64,000 bases of DNA, from contig CM038048.1 in the NCBI GenBank assembly GCA_021397845.1, positions 35,958,727-36,022,726 of the forward strand, read 5' to 3'. Position numbers and translations under genes: made by a program. Of this stretch, positions 54,075-63,155 are shown one piece after another; position 1 is the stretch's first letter, and each line of letters opens with the position of its first letter. The notes under the pieces were generated by a model that did no database searches, was not told the origin of the DNA, and saw only the letters and a program-made list of their open reading frames with translations. Source of the DNA: Areca catechu. Taxonomy: Eukaryota > Streptophyta > Magnoliopsida > Arecales > Arecaceae.

Positions 54075-55005
54075 GTGGCTCTATTTATGATACAAATGCT
54101 AGGTAATCATGTACTTCTCTATGTGATGACCTTGTTCTAACACCTTGAAAGGGATCATCAATAATTAAATCTCTTGGATGAGAAGTTATATACCTTCATT
54201 CTTTTGGTAGATCAGCATGATCTTTACTTACCACTTCTTCTCCTTCTTGAGTTGGTTTTTCTTATAGGCTCATATCTTCCATTTCCTTTTCAAGCGTGCC
54301 TGCATCATTATCTATACACTCTTATTTCTTTGAAGGTGAGGGGTTAGTTTCATCAAATATAGCATGTATAGATTCTTCTACAGTTAGTGTTCTTTTATTA
54401 AACACCATATATGTTTTGCTATGTATTGAATAACCAAGGAATATAGCTTCATCTGATTTAGCATCAAATTATTAACCAAGGAATATAGCTTCATCTGATT
54501 TAGCATCAAATTATTCTAGGTTATCATTTTCATTATTCAACACAAAGCATTTACAAACAAAGACATGAAAGTAATTAATATTTGGTTTCTTTTCATTCCA
54601 AAGCTCATAAGGGGTTTTCTTTAAAATTGGTCATAGTAAAATATGGTTTAAAATATAACAAGCAGTGTTCATCGCTTCTGCTCAAAAGTACCTTGGAAGA
54701 TTGCCTTCACATAGCATTGTTCAGGCCATTTCTTCTAAAGTTATATTCTTTCTCTCTACAACACCATTTTGTTATGGTGTTCTAGGAGTGGAAAAGTTGT
54801 GATCGATACTGTTTTCTGTGCAATAATCATCAAAAAATTGATTTTCAAATTCCGTGTCGTGATCACTTCTAATTGATACAATTGAAAGATTTTTCTGGTT
54901 TAAAACTTTCTTGTGAAATTTTTGAAAAATTTTGAAAGTTTCGTCTTTATGTACAATAAACAAGGAAGAGATATTTTCAAGTATTTGATACATGGAAGTT
55001 CTTTC
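54075..55005 (-). pseudogene. Sirevirus B integrase, N-terminal domain missing
   Basis: On the minus strand FIVHKDETFKIFQKFHKKVL, SIVSIRSDHDTEFENQFFDD (second Asp), NSIDHNFSTPRTP then QNGVVERKN (Glu), and NINYFHVFVCKCFVLN further down. The zinc-binding domain and first catalytic Asp are absent because the deletion joins gag to this point. A 44-bp segment (AACCAAGGAATATAGC) is tandemly duplicated at about 54431-54517. Confidence 0.88.
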
Positions 55006-55009
55006 CAAG

Positions 55010-55420
55010 TAAACATGGAAGAGATATTTTCATTTTGTTCCATCTTAAACAGTTCATAGTTATGCACAAGAAGATTAATTTTAGAAGTCTTTACTTGGAA
55101 AGTTCCTTCATGGGTTATCTCGAGTTTGTCCCAAATTTCTTTTGCTGATAAGCAAGTAGAAATTCGATTGAACTCATTTGCATGCAAAGCACAATATAAC
55201 AAGTTCATTGCTTTAGCATTTAACTCACCCATTTTCATATCGTATTCATCCCAATCCTCTTCAGGTTTTGGGACATCCACACCATCAACTTTTATTATGG
55301 GTATATGAGGTCCCTTGAGAATGACCTTCCATAATTGAAAGTCAACATCTTGAATGTATATCTTCATTCTAGCTTCTCAATAAGAATAGTTTGTGCCAGT
55401 GAATAGTGGAGGTCTATTAG
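55010..55420 (-). pseudogene. Sirevirus B gag N-terminal part
   Basis: Frame from 55367: MKIYIQDVDFQLWKVILKGP, VPKPEEDWDEYDMKMGELNA, MNLLYCALHANEFNRISTC, AKEIWDKLEITHEGTFQVK, INLLVHNYELFKMEQNENIS. It runs straight into filler and integrase sequence at about 55020-54960; the zinc knuckle, coiled coil and protease are missing. Confidence 0.9.
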
Positions 55421-55495
55421 TGGATTTGCCTTCGGCCAAGGAAGTACTCATAGGATGAGCCAATAATCTTTACTCTAAATAAGTTCAGAGACATT

Positions 55496-55507
55496 GCTTT
55501 GATACCA
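55496..55507 (-). promoter_or_regulatory. Primer binding site of Sirevirus B
   Basis: On the minus strand TGGTATCAAAGC, two bases after the 5' LTR, one mismatch from the copy A site; initiator tRNA-Met type. Confidence 0.9.
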
Positions 55508-55509
55508 GT

Positions 55510-57146
55510 TGCTGCACAGGTGGCCTTTTCCAAGAGGGGGTGAATTGGAAATTTAAAAAATTTAAGCAAATATGTGCTTTTATAGTGTGGAAAATGATGT
55601 GAGTAGAATAATTAAAATGGAAGCAAGTAAAAGCAGAAAAGGCATAATCACAAACACAGCAAGTTTATAGTTATTCGGAGCAACCTCGCTCCTATGTCCA
55701 CTATCCAAGATACCACTTGGGATTTTCATTATATTCATCCAAGGAATATAGCCAGATTGTTTTACCAGGCTCACAATCCAAAACCCAACTTGGTTTTTCA
55801 ACCGGGCTCACCAAAAATCCAACTTGGTTTTGAACAGGATCACCAAGAACCTACACATGGTTTTCAAATAGGTTCACCAAGAACCTACACTTGGTTTTAC
55901 AATTGGGCTCACCAAAAATCCAACAAACTCACAAAGGAGTAGAGAAAAACAAGCAACTAATTGACAAACCAAAGTTGTCTGATGGTTTTAGTTGCAGCTC
56001 AAAGGAAGCCTTCTTAATTGCACTTGAATACTTCTTGATGGCTTTAGGGATTCCTTAATGAATGCTTCAAGCTTCAGATGAGAGTTGGTGAAGACTTAAA
56101 GGCTGACTTGAATGCTCTTTAGTGCTCTCTTTGCTCACAAGCTCATTTGATCATTAACTGCTCATTAACCTCTTCAAAGGTTGTCCAAATCCCTCATTTA
56201 TAGAGTCTTGTACTCTTCTCTGGTGGATATAGCCGTTGTAGACTATTAGGATTTGAAATATGACCATTGGAGCTTGATTTGATTTCAAAAAGCAAGTTCT
56301 AGAACCAGCCATTATATGCCTGGAATCGACGTTCGAGTCGGCTCGGATAAGATCGTCAGAGTAGTCGAGTCTTCACTTTGGTCGAGTCGCCTCATCTCAG
56401 TTGAGTTGGCTTGAATTCTCAAGATCGTTGATTCCTAAACTCTGGTTGAGTCGGCTCGCCTCAGTCGAGTCGGCTTGGATTCTTAGGGTCGTTGATTCCT
56501 TACTCTAGTTGAGTCGGTTCGTCTCAGTCGAGTCGACTCGCCTGGCTCGTTCTTTCAGAACATATTTTTTCGGTACTATGGAGGAGTCGGCTCGCCTTCT
56601 AAAGGGTCGACCCGGTTGTCTTACAGAATGGTTGAGTCGGCTCGGATTGCTTTTGGGTCAGCTCGTTTGTCTGATTCAATAAATGAAGCTCTGGATGAGT
56701 CGGCTCGAGTTCCTTCGAGTCGGCTCGGATCTCTGCATGCCAGAAACCTTCAAGTGTGTCATGAGCTAGACTCGGCTCTCCTTCCTCGAGTCGGCTCGAG
56801 TGATTTTTCAATGAAATCTTCTACTCTTCTCCGGATGACATCCAGTGACTTTTAGTCACTCAAAACACTTTACAACTCCATTAAAAATTAATCTTAAAGA
56901 GTTTTTAAACATGGAAACATATAGAAGCAACCCATTTTCATAAATACTACATCAATTTTTCTTTGGGCTCTTCTTTACATAATACTTTTTAGAACACTAC
57001 ACATGACATATAACAAGGTTGTAAGAGTTGTGATTGAGCATTAAAATCATCCTACAAAAACTTGTAAAGCACTTAAAAAAATAGTATATAACACAAATGC
57101 ATGCTCCAATATTTTGTTATCATCAAAATCATTCAAGGGATCAACA
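55510..57146 (-). repeat. 5' LTR of Sirevirus copy B
   Basis: 1637 bp. On the plus strand it starts TGCTGCACAGG and ends GATCAACA. Contains a long cluster of CGAGTCGGCTCG and relatives at about 56330-56800, including the perfect palindrome CGAGTCGACTCG near 56530. Confidence 0.93.
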
Positions 57147-57312
57147 TTCTCATATTCAGGATTCTCTTATCCATAGCTACTGGTTTCTTGTGATCCATAT
57201 AGTTCATATGGTGCATCTGAGACATCATCTTCTAATGGTTATTATCCCATGCAGCTCGGAGCATCTTATGGATCTGATTTTACTGCTGACATATTTGGAT
57301 AGGCCCCTGCAT
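57147..57312 (+). pseudogene. hAT transposase part 4: Ser/Tyr/Gly-rich C-terminus
   Basis: After the right flank TTCTC, reading on in the frame of 48300-48313 gives YSGFSYP, a stop, then CDPYSSYGASETSSSNGYYP, MQLGASYGSDFTADIFG and a stop at about 57302. Low-complexity Ser/Tyr/Gly/Pro tails are common in plant hAT transposases. Join supported by matching frame and composition. Confidence 0.7.
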
Positions 57313-57630
57313 AGTCATATCATTAATCTCTGGATACCTCTCAGAGTCGGGATCTCAGTGAGGGATCTGCGATAGTTACGATCCATTATGCATATCTTCT
57401 AGGATAACCTTACAGTACTATCATAATTTTTAGTTAGAGAGATTTACTGATCTTCCTACTGAGTACATCAGTAATTCCGATATTTATGGACATCGACACT
57501 CTACCCGATTATAGACATTGGTATATAATTATATTTATATATTATCTTTCACTTGCATTAATTACTGATAATCTTACTTTGATTATTATTTTGTATCTTA
57601 TTTTAATTGTAATTAATATATTGGCATTTT
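57313..57630. other. hAT 3' untranslated region, no gene
   Basis: AT-rich sequence between the hAT stop and the telomere-like tract. No frame or repeat recognised. Confidence 0.5.
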
Positions 57631-57720
57631 TAAATCTTAAATCCTAAACCTTGAACCCTAAACTCTAAATCTTAAACTCTAAAGGCCTAAACACTAAATC
57701 TTAAAGCCCTAAACCCTAAA
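57631..57720. repeat. Degenerate interstitial telomere-type repeat (CCCTAAA)n
   Basis: About twelve 7-bp units related to CCCTAAA: AACCCTAAA, CCTAAACC, CTCTAAA, CTTAAA and GCCCTAAACCCTAAA. CCCTAAA is the plant telomere repeat. Several units are mutated. Confidence 0.85.
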
Positions 57721-57764
57721 AAAATAAAAAACTAACCTAAAATCCATTAAAAAAAATTGGGCAT

Positions 57765-57964
57765 GTCGATCAAACCGGCATGCCCACCGAACCATGTTGG
57801 ACGGTACCGGTACAAACCGGCATGCCCACCGTATCGTGTGTCGGTACGGTACCGGTACAACCCAGCACACCCACCATACCGTGTGTCGGTATGGTATGGT
57901 ACTGGTGCTGTACCATATCGACCTAGTACCGGTATGAGCCCCGGTACCTGTATCGGGAACCTTG
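57765..57964. repeat. GC-rich subterminal repeats and probable right end of the hAT
   Basis: Three imperfect units of about 60 bp containing GGTACCGGTACAA then CCGGCATGCCCACC or CCAGCACACCCACC and CGTGTGTCGGTA. The segment ends GGGAACCTTG, the inverse of CAAGGTTCCC. Similar material starts at 1044 and 14400. Confidence 0.6.
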
Positions 57965-58139
57965 TTTTGAATATTTTACTATTTATGAAACTATCCTTGT
58001 TAGGGTTGAGGCACTACAAATAGTTTTGTTCTATGTTTATTCAGCACTTATCAATAGAAATATGAGTTTAGGGTTTTTTCTTGGTATCTTGGAAGATTTC
58101 ATCTTGTATGAATGAATTATTGTCTTTTTTTAATTCTAC
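57965..58139 (+). repeat. Possible 3' end of a degraded LTR
   Basis: Precedes a primer-site-like TGGTATAAGGGC (58146-58157) and a gag remnant, and contains the AGGGTTTTTT and TTCATCTTGTA style often seen before plant gypsy primer sites. No second LTR is visible. Confidence 0.35.
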
Positions 58140-59110
58140 ATTAGGTGGTATAAGGGCATATCACATCACCGCCCGTTCTTGATGGATATTTGTGATGAAG
58201 TTAGAGGCAACCATCTTGTTGATGTTGATCAAGGAGTGCAAGTGAACTGAGAGGCGAGATGTGCCAAGGGAGAAATGATTGAAACTTAGGAGCAACGAAT
58301 AGAGGCACTTGAGCGGCGGGCTGCGCGCATGGAACAAACCCTAGGCTTATGCAAGCAATTCGATGCTTTTGGTATCAATGCAAATAGGAATTGTGATGGC
58401 AATTGGGAATTTGTCAAAGATGGAGCTCATGGCTTACCTATCAATAGAGCTATTCCTACCAACCCACGTAGACAATCGGACTATGTGGGCATTCAAGAAG
58501 ATTATGATGACCAGGGAGAGGTGGTATGCATATTATAATCGACATCATGACTTTGATTGATATCCGATGGGGTTAGCAGACATCCCATCCTTTAATGGAG
58601 ATCTCAATATCGAGGATTTCCTTGACTAGTTATCTGAGTGTGATTGATTCATAGAGTATCTTGGATGAGAAGATAGTGAGATTAATTGCATTCAAATTGA
58701 TAGGAGGAACATTTGTGTGGTGTCAGAGATTATTTGGATGATTGATTAATGCAAGGATTACCTCCTTTTTGGACTTGGTTTCGGATGAAGCAGTTGTTGC
58801 AGCTATGATTCCTCTCCTTGGATTACGACCAGATTATATTTACCAAGTACCAGAAGTGTATCAAGATCAAAGAATAGACCATGTGTATACTACTAAACTT
58901 CTTAAGCTAGCATAACAAAATTACTTGTTGGAAACTGAAGGGTAGTAGGTAGCGATATATATGTTAGGGTTGACTCTAGTGATATAAGATCATATAGGTG
59001 TTCAGATGGTTTGCAATGTTTTAGAGGCAAGGAATATGGTGCTAAAAGCTGAAATGATGATTCACACTTATTTATGGCCTCTAGCTAAGTTGTTGAGATA
59101 GGATGTAAAC
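58140..59110 (+). pseudogene. Ty3/gypsy gag remnant
   Basis: Motifs of a plant gypsy gag in changing frames: ADIPSFNGDLNIEDFLD at about 58573-58623, DSEINCIQIDRR-type, LETEG, GVQMVCNVLEARNMVLKAEM at about 58998-59057. An N-terminal coiled-coil-like and basic part precedes (58329-58538). No zinc knuckle, protease or RT follow; the minisatellite begins 80 bp later. Many stops. Confidence 0.7.
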
Positions 59111-59189
59111 AATATTTATAGATGTTGCTAAAATTACCTCTTTAATTTTTCAAGTGTGTTTGACATTTACTAATATCACTTAATGAAAG

Positions 59190-59745
59190 GGAGTACTCCA
59201 TGCATGGGTGTGCATGCATGCGCGCGCGTTGCATATGTGTGCACATGTGCATGCATGCATTGTGTGCATGTGCGAGTGCGCATGCACAAACATGCATGCA
59301 TGTGCGGGTGCATACGCATGCATATGCATGTGTGCATGTGCATGTGCGTGCATGCTTGAGCACTAGCGTCGATGCTTGTGTGCATGCATGTGCGCATGCA
59401 TGTGTGCGAGTGTATGCATGTGCAAGTGTGTGCATGTGCCTGCATGCGTGCATGCATCCGCATGTGCATGTATGCATGTGCTTGTATGCGCGTGTGCATG
59501 TGCGTGTGTGCATGTGCATGTGTCTGTCTATTTGTTTGTCTGTGTGGGTGCGTTTGTCTGTTTGTGGGTGCATGCATGCATGCATGTGCACGCGCACGTG
59601 TGTGCATGTGCATGTGTGCGCTCATGCGCGTGTGCATGCGTCATGTGTGTGCTCGTGCATGTGTGCGCTTGTGCATGTGTGCATACTTGCATGTGTACAT
59701 GTGCATGCGTGTATGTGTGTGAGTGCATGTGTGCGCGAGCGTGTA
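59190..59745. repeat. TGCATG/TGTGCG minisatellite
   Basis: About 550 bp of almost strictly alternating purine-pyrimidine sequence built on GCATGTGC, GTGTGCATG and CGCATGCAT units with irregular period. Open frames of Cys/Met/Val/His on both strands are artefacts of the repeat. The sequence is a candidate for Z-DNA formation. Confidence 0.96.
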
Positions 59746-60780
59746 TTCTAGGAAGGGAAGTTGATAATCGCATCTCGCCTTTATTCTCCACGCATTCCAT
59801 TGTGATTATGGGTCCAACAAATAAAAATGACGTCATTGTGAACATGGATTCGAATCTTCTAACATACCTGTTTTATACCATAGAGGATTGTGCAAATTTG
59901 AATGGCCACCATGTCACCCATCTCAAAAATGAATGGATGTTGCTCGTGTCTCAACTTATTGATACAATGCTCTCTATCTCGGAGATTCATGACAACTGTC
60001 CATTTTCAAGATGAGTAATGTAGCAGTCTTATAAATATTACAGTTTTCTTTGATGTAAAACATGCACCACAGAGGATCCAGATTCAGATCCAGACACACA
60101 CTAAGAGATGCATGCCAAGTGTGCTGCATGCTTAGATTGCTGCCACGTGAATCTAAATATGCAATGTGACATCTGCGTTGCAAAAGATGGACCACGGGAT
60201 ACTTAGCTTATATATTTGGGAAAGGAATTGTTCTTTCCATGAGCCCCATGGTGTACCTACACATTCAGAGGCAAAACTTCCTATTAAGGTGCATGGAATC
60301 TGCACACAAGTAGCTGATCATCTAAAGCAACCATCTTTGTTGAACTTTCTTGTAATTTATCCTATATATATTTTTCCTTAATAAGGATTATCTAGGTGGT
60401 TATGTCAATATCAAGGTTTTAGGTTAAAATTTTGATTTTTAACAAGCTTCAGTCTTCTGTATCCTGAGAATCTAAAACACAATAACCCAAGTACATGTAC
60501 ATATTTAATAAAAATAACTGTCAGATATTTCAATTGAACATCTCGGTTGCTTATCTATACTCACTAATAGAAATCCGCTATACCTCTCACCTCGAAGAGT
60601 GTTTTTTTCTTTTTTTTTTGACTAACTGTAACGAAATTTACTCGAAGTCTTTTATACAATCTCATCAAAGGGCTAAAAGCTAGAAAATAATTTGGGGAAA
60701 TACATATACCTCAGAATGAAGATGTTCATGGAAAAACAGAAACAGTTCATTCTTATTACAAGTAAAAACATATGTTAACA
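59746..60780. other. Intergenic sequence, nothing recognised
   Basis: A short plus-strand frame, about 59780-60014 (MGPTNKNDVIVNMDSNLLTY), has no family I know. The rest has stops in all frames. Downstream flank of the transporter gene. Confidence 0.45.
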
Positions 60781-60826
60781 TCATGCCGTAAGAGTTAAAC
60801 ATTTATACATTCAAGTCATGCAATCC

Positions 60827-63155
60827 TTAATACCACCTTGCCCAAAATATATAGTTCAGAAAATTGACGAAGTTGAGCGCAGCCAGAAGAGCAAAGAATA
60901 GCTCCAAATGGTCCTTGTTCAAATCATTACTACCCAACCATGCTCCTGATCCAAATCGCCTACTTGCCGAGTTAACAACTATGACAAGCACAGAGCTCAA
61001 GAAGTACCCCATTGATGTTGAGCACCATGAGAGAGATGTGGACATACTTTTCATCGTGTCTGGTGCTTCAGAGTAGAAGAATTCAAGCATACCTGCCAAA
61101 GTAAACATGTCCGAAACTCCAAGAAGCAAGTATTGCCAGCCCAGCCAAAAGACAGTTAATTCAGTGCCATCCATTGCTGCTTGTTTTCTTTTAACTTCCA
61201 CTAGTGCAGCAACAGCCATTGAGACTGATGCTAGCACTAGGCCGACGCCAATTCGTTTGAGTGGTGCAATGCTTAGCTTGCTCGTATTTAAGGCAGTAAT
61301 TCTGTCATATAGAGGAACAGAGATGAGCATAATGGCAAGGGGAATTGCTGTGAGAGAAGCTGGAGGGATCTTAAAACCATGGGAAAGCGCAGTGTTCATT
61401 GTTTCTCCTTGTTGCACTGAAAATGTTTGAAGCTGCGCCAAACAACAGTTCATCTTGATGGTACATGCAAAAATAGTTAGGAGGCTGAGGAAAGACTTTG
61501 TTTCTTCCACTTGTTCAGAGGTAACATGACCACAATATGTAGCCTTCTCTAAAAACCTGCAATATGAATTACCTATTTATCATTCACTTGTTTCAAAGGA
61601 AAGATGTAACATAATATCAATGTTTTTTCTCTACCTTCTCCTGTTTATATTCCTTATTGAAGGTTTTAAAAAACCTATACTAATTTTTTAAAAGATAGAT
61701 ATTTTTTACATAACCTCATTTTTTTTAATAAACTAACAAAGTAATAACTCTTTCAACCTTTACTTTCAACTATTCATAACCTCTTAAATATAAAAAAAAA
61801 AGATTTTCCTTTACTTTGCAGTTAGTTGAGGCCTAGTCACTCATCTCCTTATAAGAGTTGAGTTTAATTCATGAACATAATATGAGAAAGGATGTCAAAT
61901 CAGATTTCAATGCCAATTATATTTTCTCTTCCAATATTTTGATCACAACTTTCATGCATATAAATGTTAAACTTGTATGTGTGGTCAATATTTGACTTTA
62001 TCAACATTACTTTATCAGGTATTTTGTGAAATAATAGATGTTAAAAAAGTAGGAGAGTAGAATTCATGCCTGAACTTGTTGTGGTATTTTCCTCTAGGCC
62101 CTTCCATATTAGGTGTTTGCATCGATACTCGCCAATTGCGGGCACTATAAAACAGTACCTGCACATTCCAATATGTGTAAGCAAATGAATTACCAATGTA
62201 TTATTGATAAGAAGATTTCTCCAACATACTGAATTATGAATGAGCTAAGTAATTCTGACAGCTCCCTGTTAAAACAGCCACGAATGTGCATTAAACATTA
62301 TGTGTATATGTAACAGAATTTGCTTTGCCATATCGCTTGAACTTCTCTGGTATGTTTAATAAAATTTTGTGCAGACAAGCAGTGACCCATGTATCAGGTA
62401 AGATAATCCATTGCGGTGTAACCATAACAACTTTGTCTGTTATCTACATACATGCAAAAAATGGGTATATAAACATGTCTGTCTGTTTTCTCTTTCATTC
62501 GCATATCATTCCAACTTTTTTGGTATGTTTAGTAGATTATCTGTACAAATAAAAGGTGGCCCATGTATTAGGTAATGTATGCCAATATGTTTCGTAGAAT
62601 AACCATGACAACTTTCTCTGTTATCCATATACATATGAATAAATGGATATATATGAATGGCATGTACATACTGCGGTACAGCATGCAAGAAAGAACACAG
62701 ATAATGGACTGGACTCCAGTATATTTAATCCTTCTTGATAACTAACTTACCTTAAAAATCCTGCTAAGCGCACTCCCACTCGGTGCTTTAATCTTATAAC
62801 ATCTGCAACATGCAACAAATATAATAATAAAAACAGAGAGTGCGATGGAGCAAACTCCTAAGCCCCACTGCCAGCCTACGTTCTGTTGCACCCATACTAA
62901 GAAGGTGACTGCCAGCATGCCACCAGTGCAGAGGCAAAAGAAGAACCAATTGAAGAAGCCAGCAATGAGGTGTTTCTTTGCTTGATCAAATTGGTCTGCA
63001 CCATGTGCTGGTAAGTTTCCCTTCACACCTCCTACACCCAAGGCCATGAGATAGATCCCTATATAAAGTATTGCTGCTTGCATGCTTGAAGGTCTATGTC
63101 CTGCCCTAGGCTGTAATGATTTGTCGCATGCTTGGATTGTTAAAATGAGCAGTCC
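60827..63155 (-). CDS. NRT1/PTR family (NPF4-like) transporter, three 3' exons
   Basis: Proton-coupled membrane transporter of the POT/NPF superfamily, which moves nitrate, peptides or hormones such as abscisic acid; substrate unknown here. Exon a 63155-62751 (135 codons, starts GLLILTIQAC) has AAILYIGIYLMALGVGGVKG, NLPAHGADQFDQ and FFNWFFFCLCTGGMLAVTF. Exon b 62158-62070 (VLFYSARNWRVSMQTP). Exon c 61556-60827 has FLEKATYCG, VEETKSFLSLLTIF, GFKIPPASLTAIPLAIML, WLGWQYLLLGVSDMFTLAGM and LEFFYSEAPDTMKSMSTSLS, ending FWARWY and stop. All junctions are in phase. Exon a/b uses GT-AG; exon b/c has a GC donor (62069-62068). About 407 residues are encoded; NPF proteins have about 550-620, so the first exons with TM1-4 and the ExxER motif are missing or beyond the right edge. 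A polyadenylation-like AATAAG is near 60752. No stop within exons. Confidence 0.9.
61557..62069 (-). other. NPF intron between exons b and c (GC-AG)
   Basis: On the minus strand it starts GCATGAATT right after AAGTTCAG and ends TTGCAG before GTTTTTAG. Splicing there gives the conserved KFRFLEKA phase. AT-rich, no gene inside. Confidence 0.75.
62159..62750 (-). other. NPF intron between exons a and b (GT-AG)
   Basis: Begins GTAAGTTAGT and ends GTGCAG on the minus strand. An imperfect 180-200-bp duplication is visible within it: CTTTGTCTGTTATCTACATACATGCA near 62430 and CTTTCTCTGTTATCCATATACAT near 62610, with TTTTGGTATGTTTA-type blocks before each. Confidence 0.8.

Larger units (their letters stand above)
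48314..57146 (-). mobile_element. Sirevirus-type Copia retrotransposon, internally deleted (copy B)
   Basis: LTRs 48314-49882 and 55510-57146 on the minus strand. Flanks TTTTC (48309-48313) and TTCTC (57147-57151) are a 4-of-5 match, so a decayed duplication. The hAT reading frame (Ser/Tyr/Gly-rich) continues across it when one copy of the duplication is dropped. Carries, in minus-strand order, gag, integrase (protease and gag end deleted), RT, RNase H and the extra ORF3. It belongs to the same family as copy A: LTRs, gag, pol and ORF3 all match. Confidence 0.93.
14396..57964 (+). mobile_element. Decayed hAT DNA transposon split by three LTR elements
   Basis: Four separated blocks on the plus strand match successive parts of one plant hAT transposase: BED zinc finger (15391-15568), start of the DUF659 region (23329-24031), rest of DUF659 plus the hAT dimerisation domain (46183-48313), and a Ser/Tyr/Gly-rich tail (57147-57312). 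Each gap is exactly one LTR retrotransposon with its target-site duplication, and removing them leaves collinear blocks. The outer limits are tentative: CAAGAATCG at 14396 and, inverted, CAAGGTTCCCG at 57964, both followed inwards by GC-rich CCGG/GGTACC subterminal motifs. No 8-bp flanking duplication was found. Net length without insertions would be about 4.8 kb, reasonable for a hAT. Confidence 0.75.

Noticed and set aside
59142..60014. Cys/His/Met-rich frames up to 212 codons on both strands, resembling metal-binding proteins
   Set aside because: They follow the TGCATG/TGTGCG minisatellite. Equal-length frames on both strands show they are composition artefacts.
60864..61430. Plus-strand frames of 70 and 107 codons
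   Set aside because: Antisense of the last NPF exon, whose minus-strand frame has clear family motifs.
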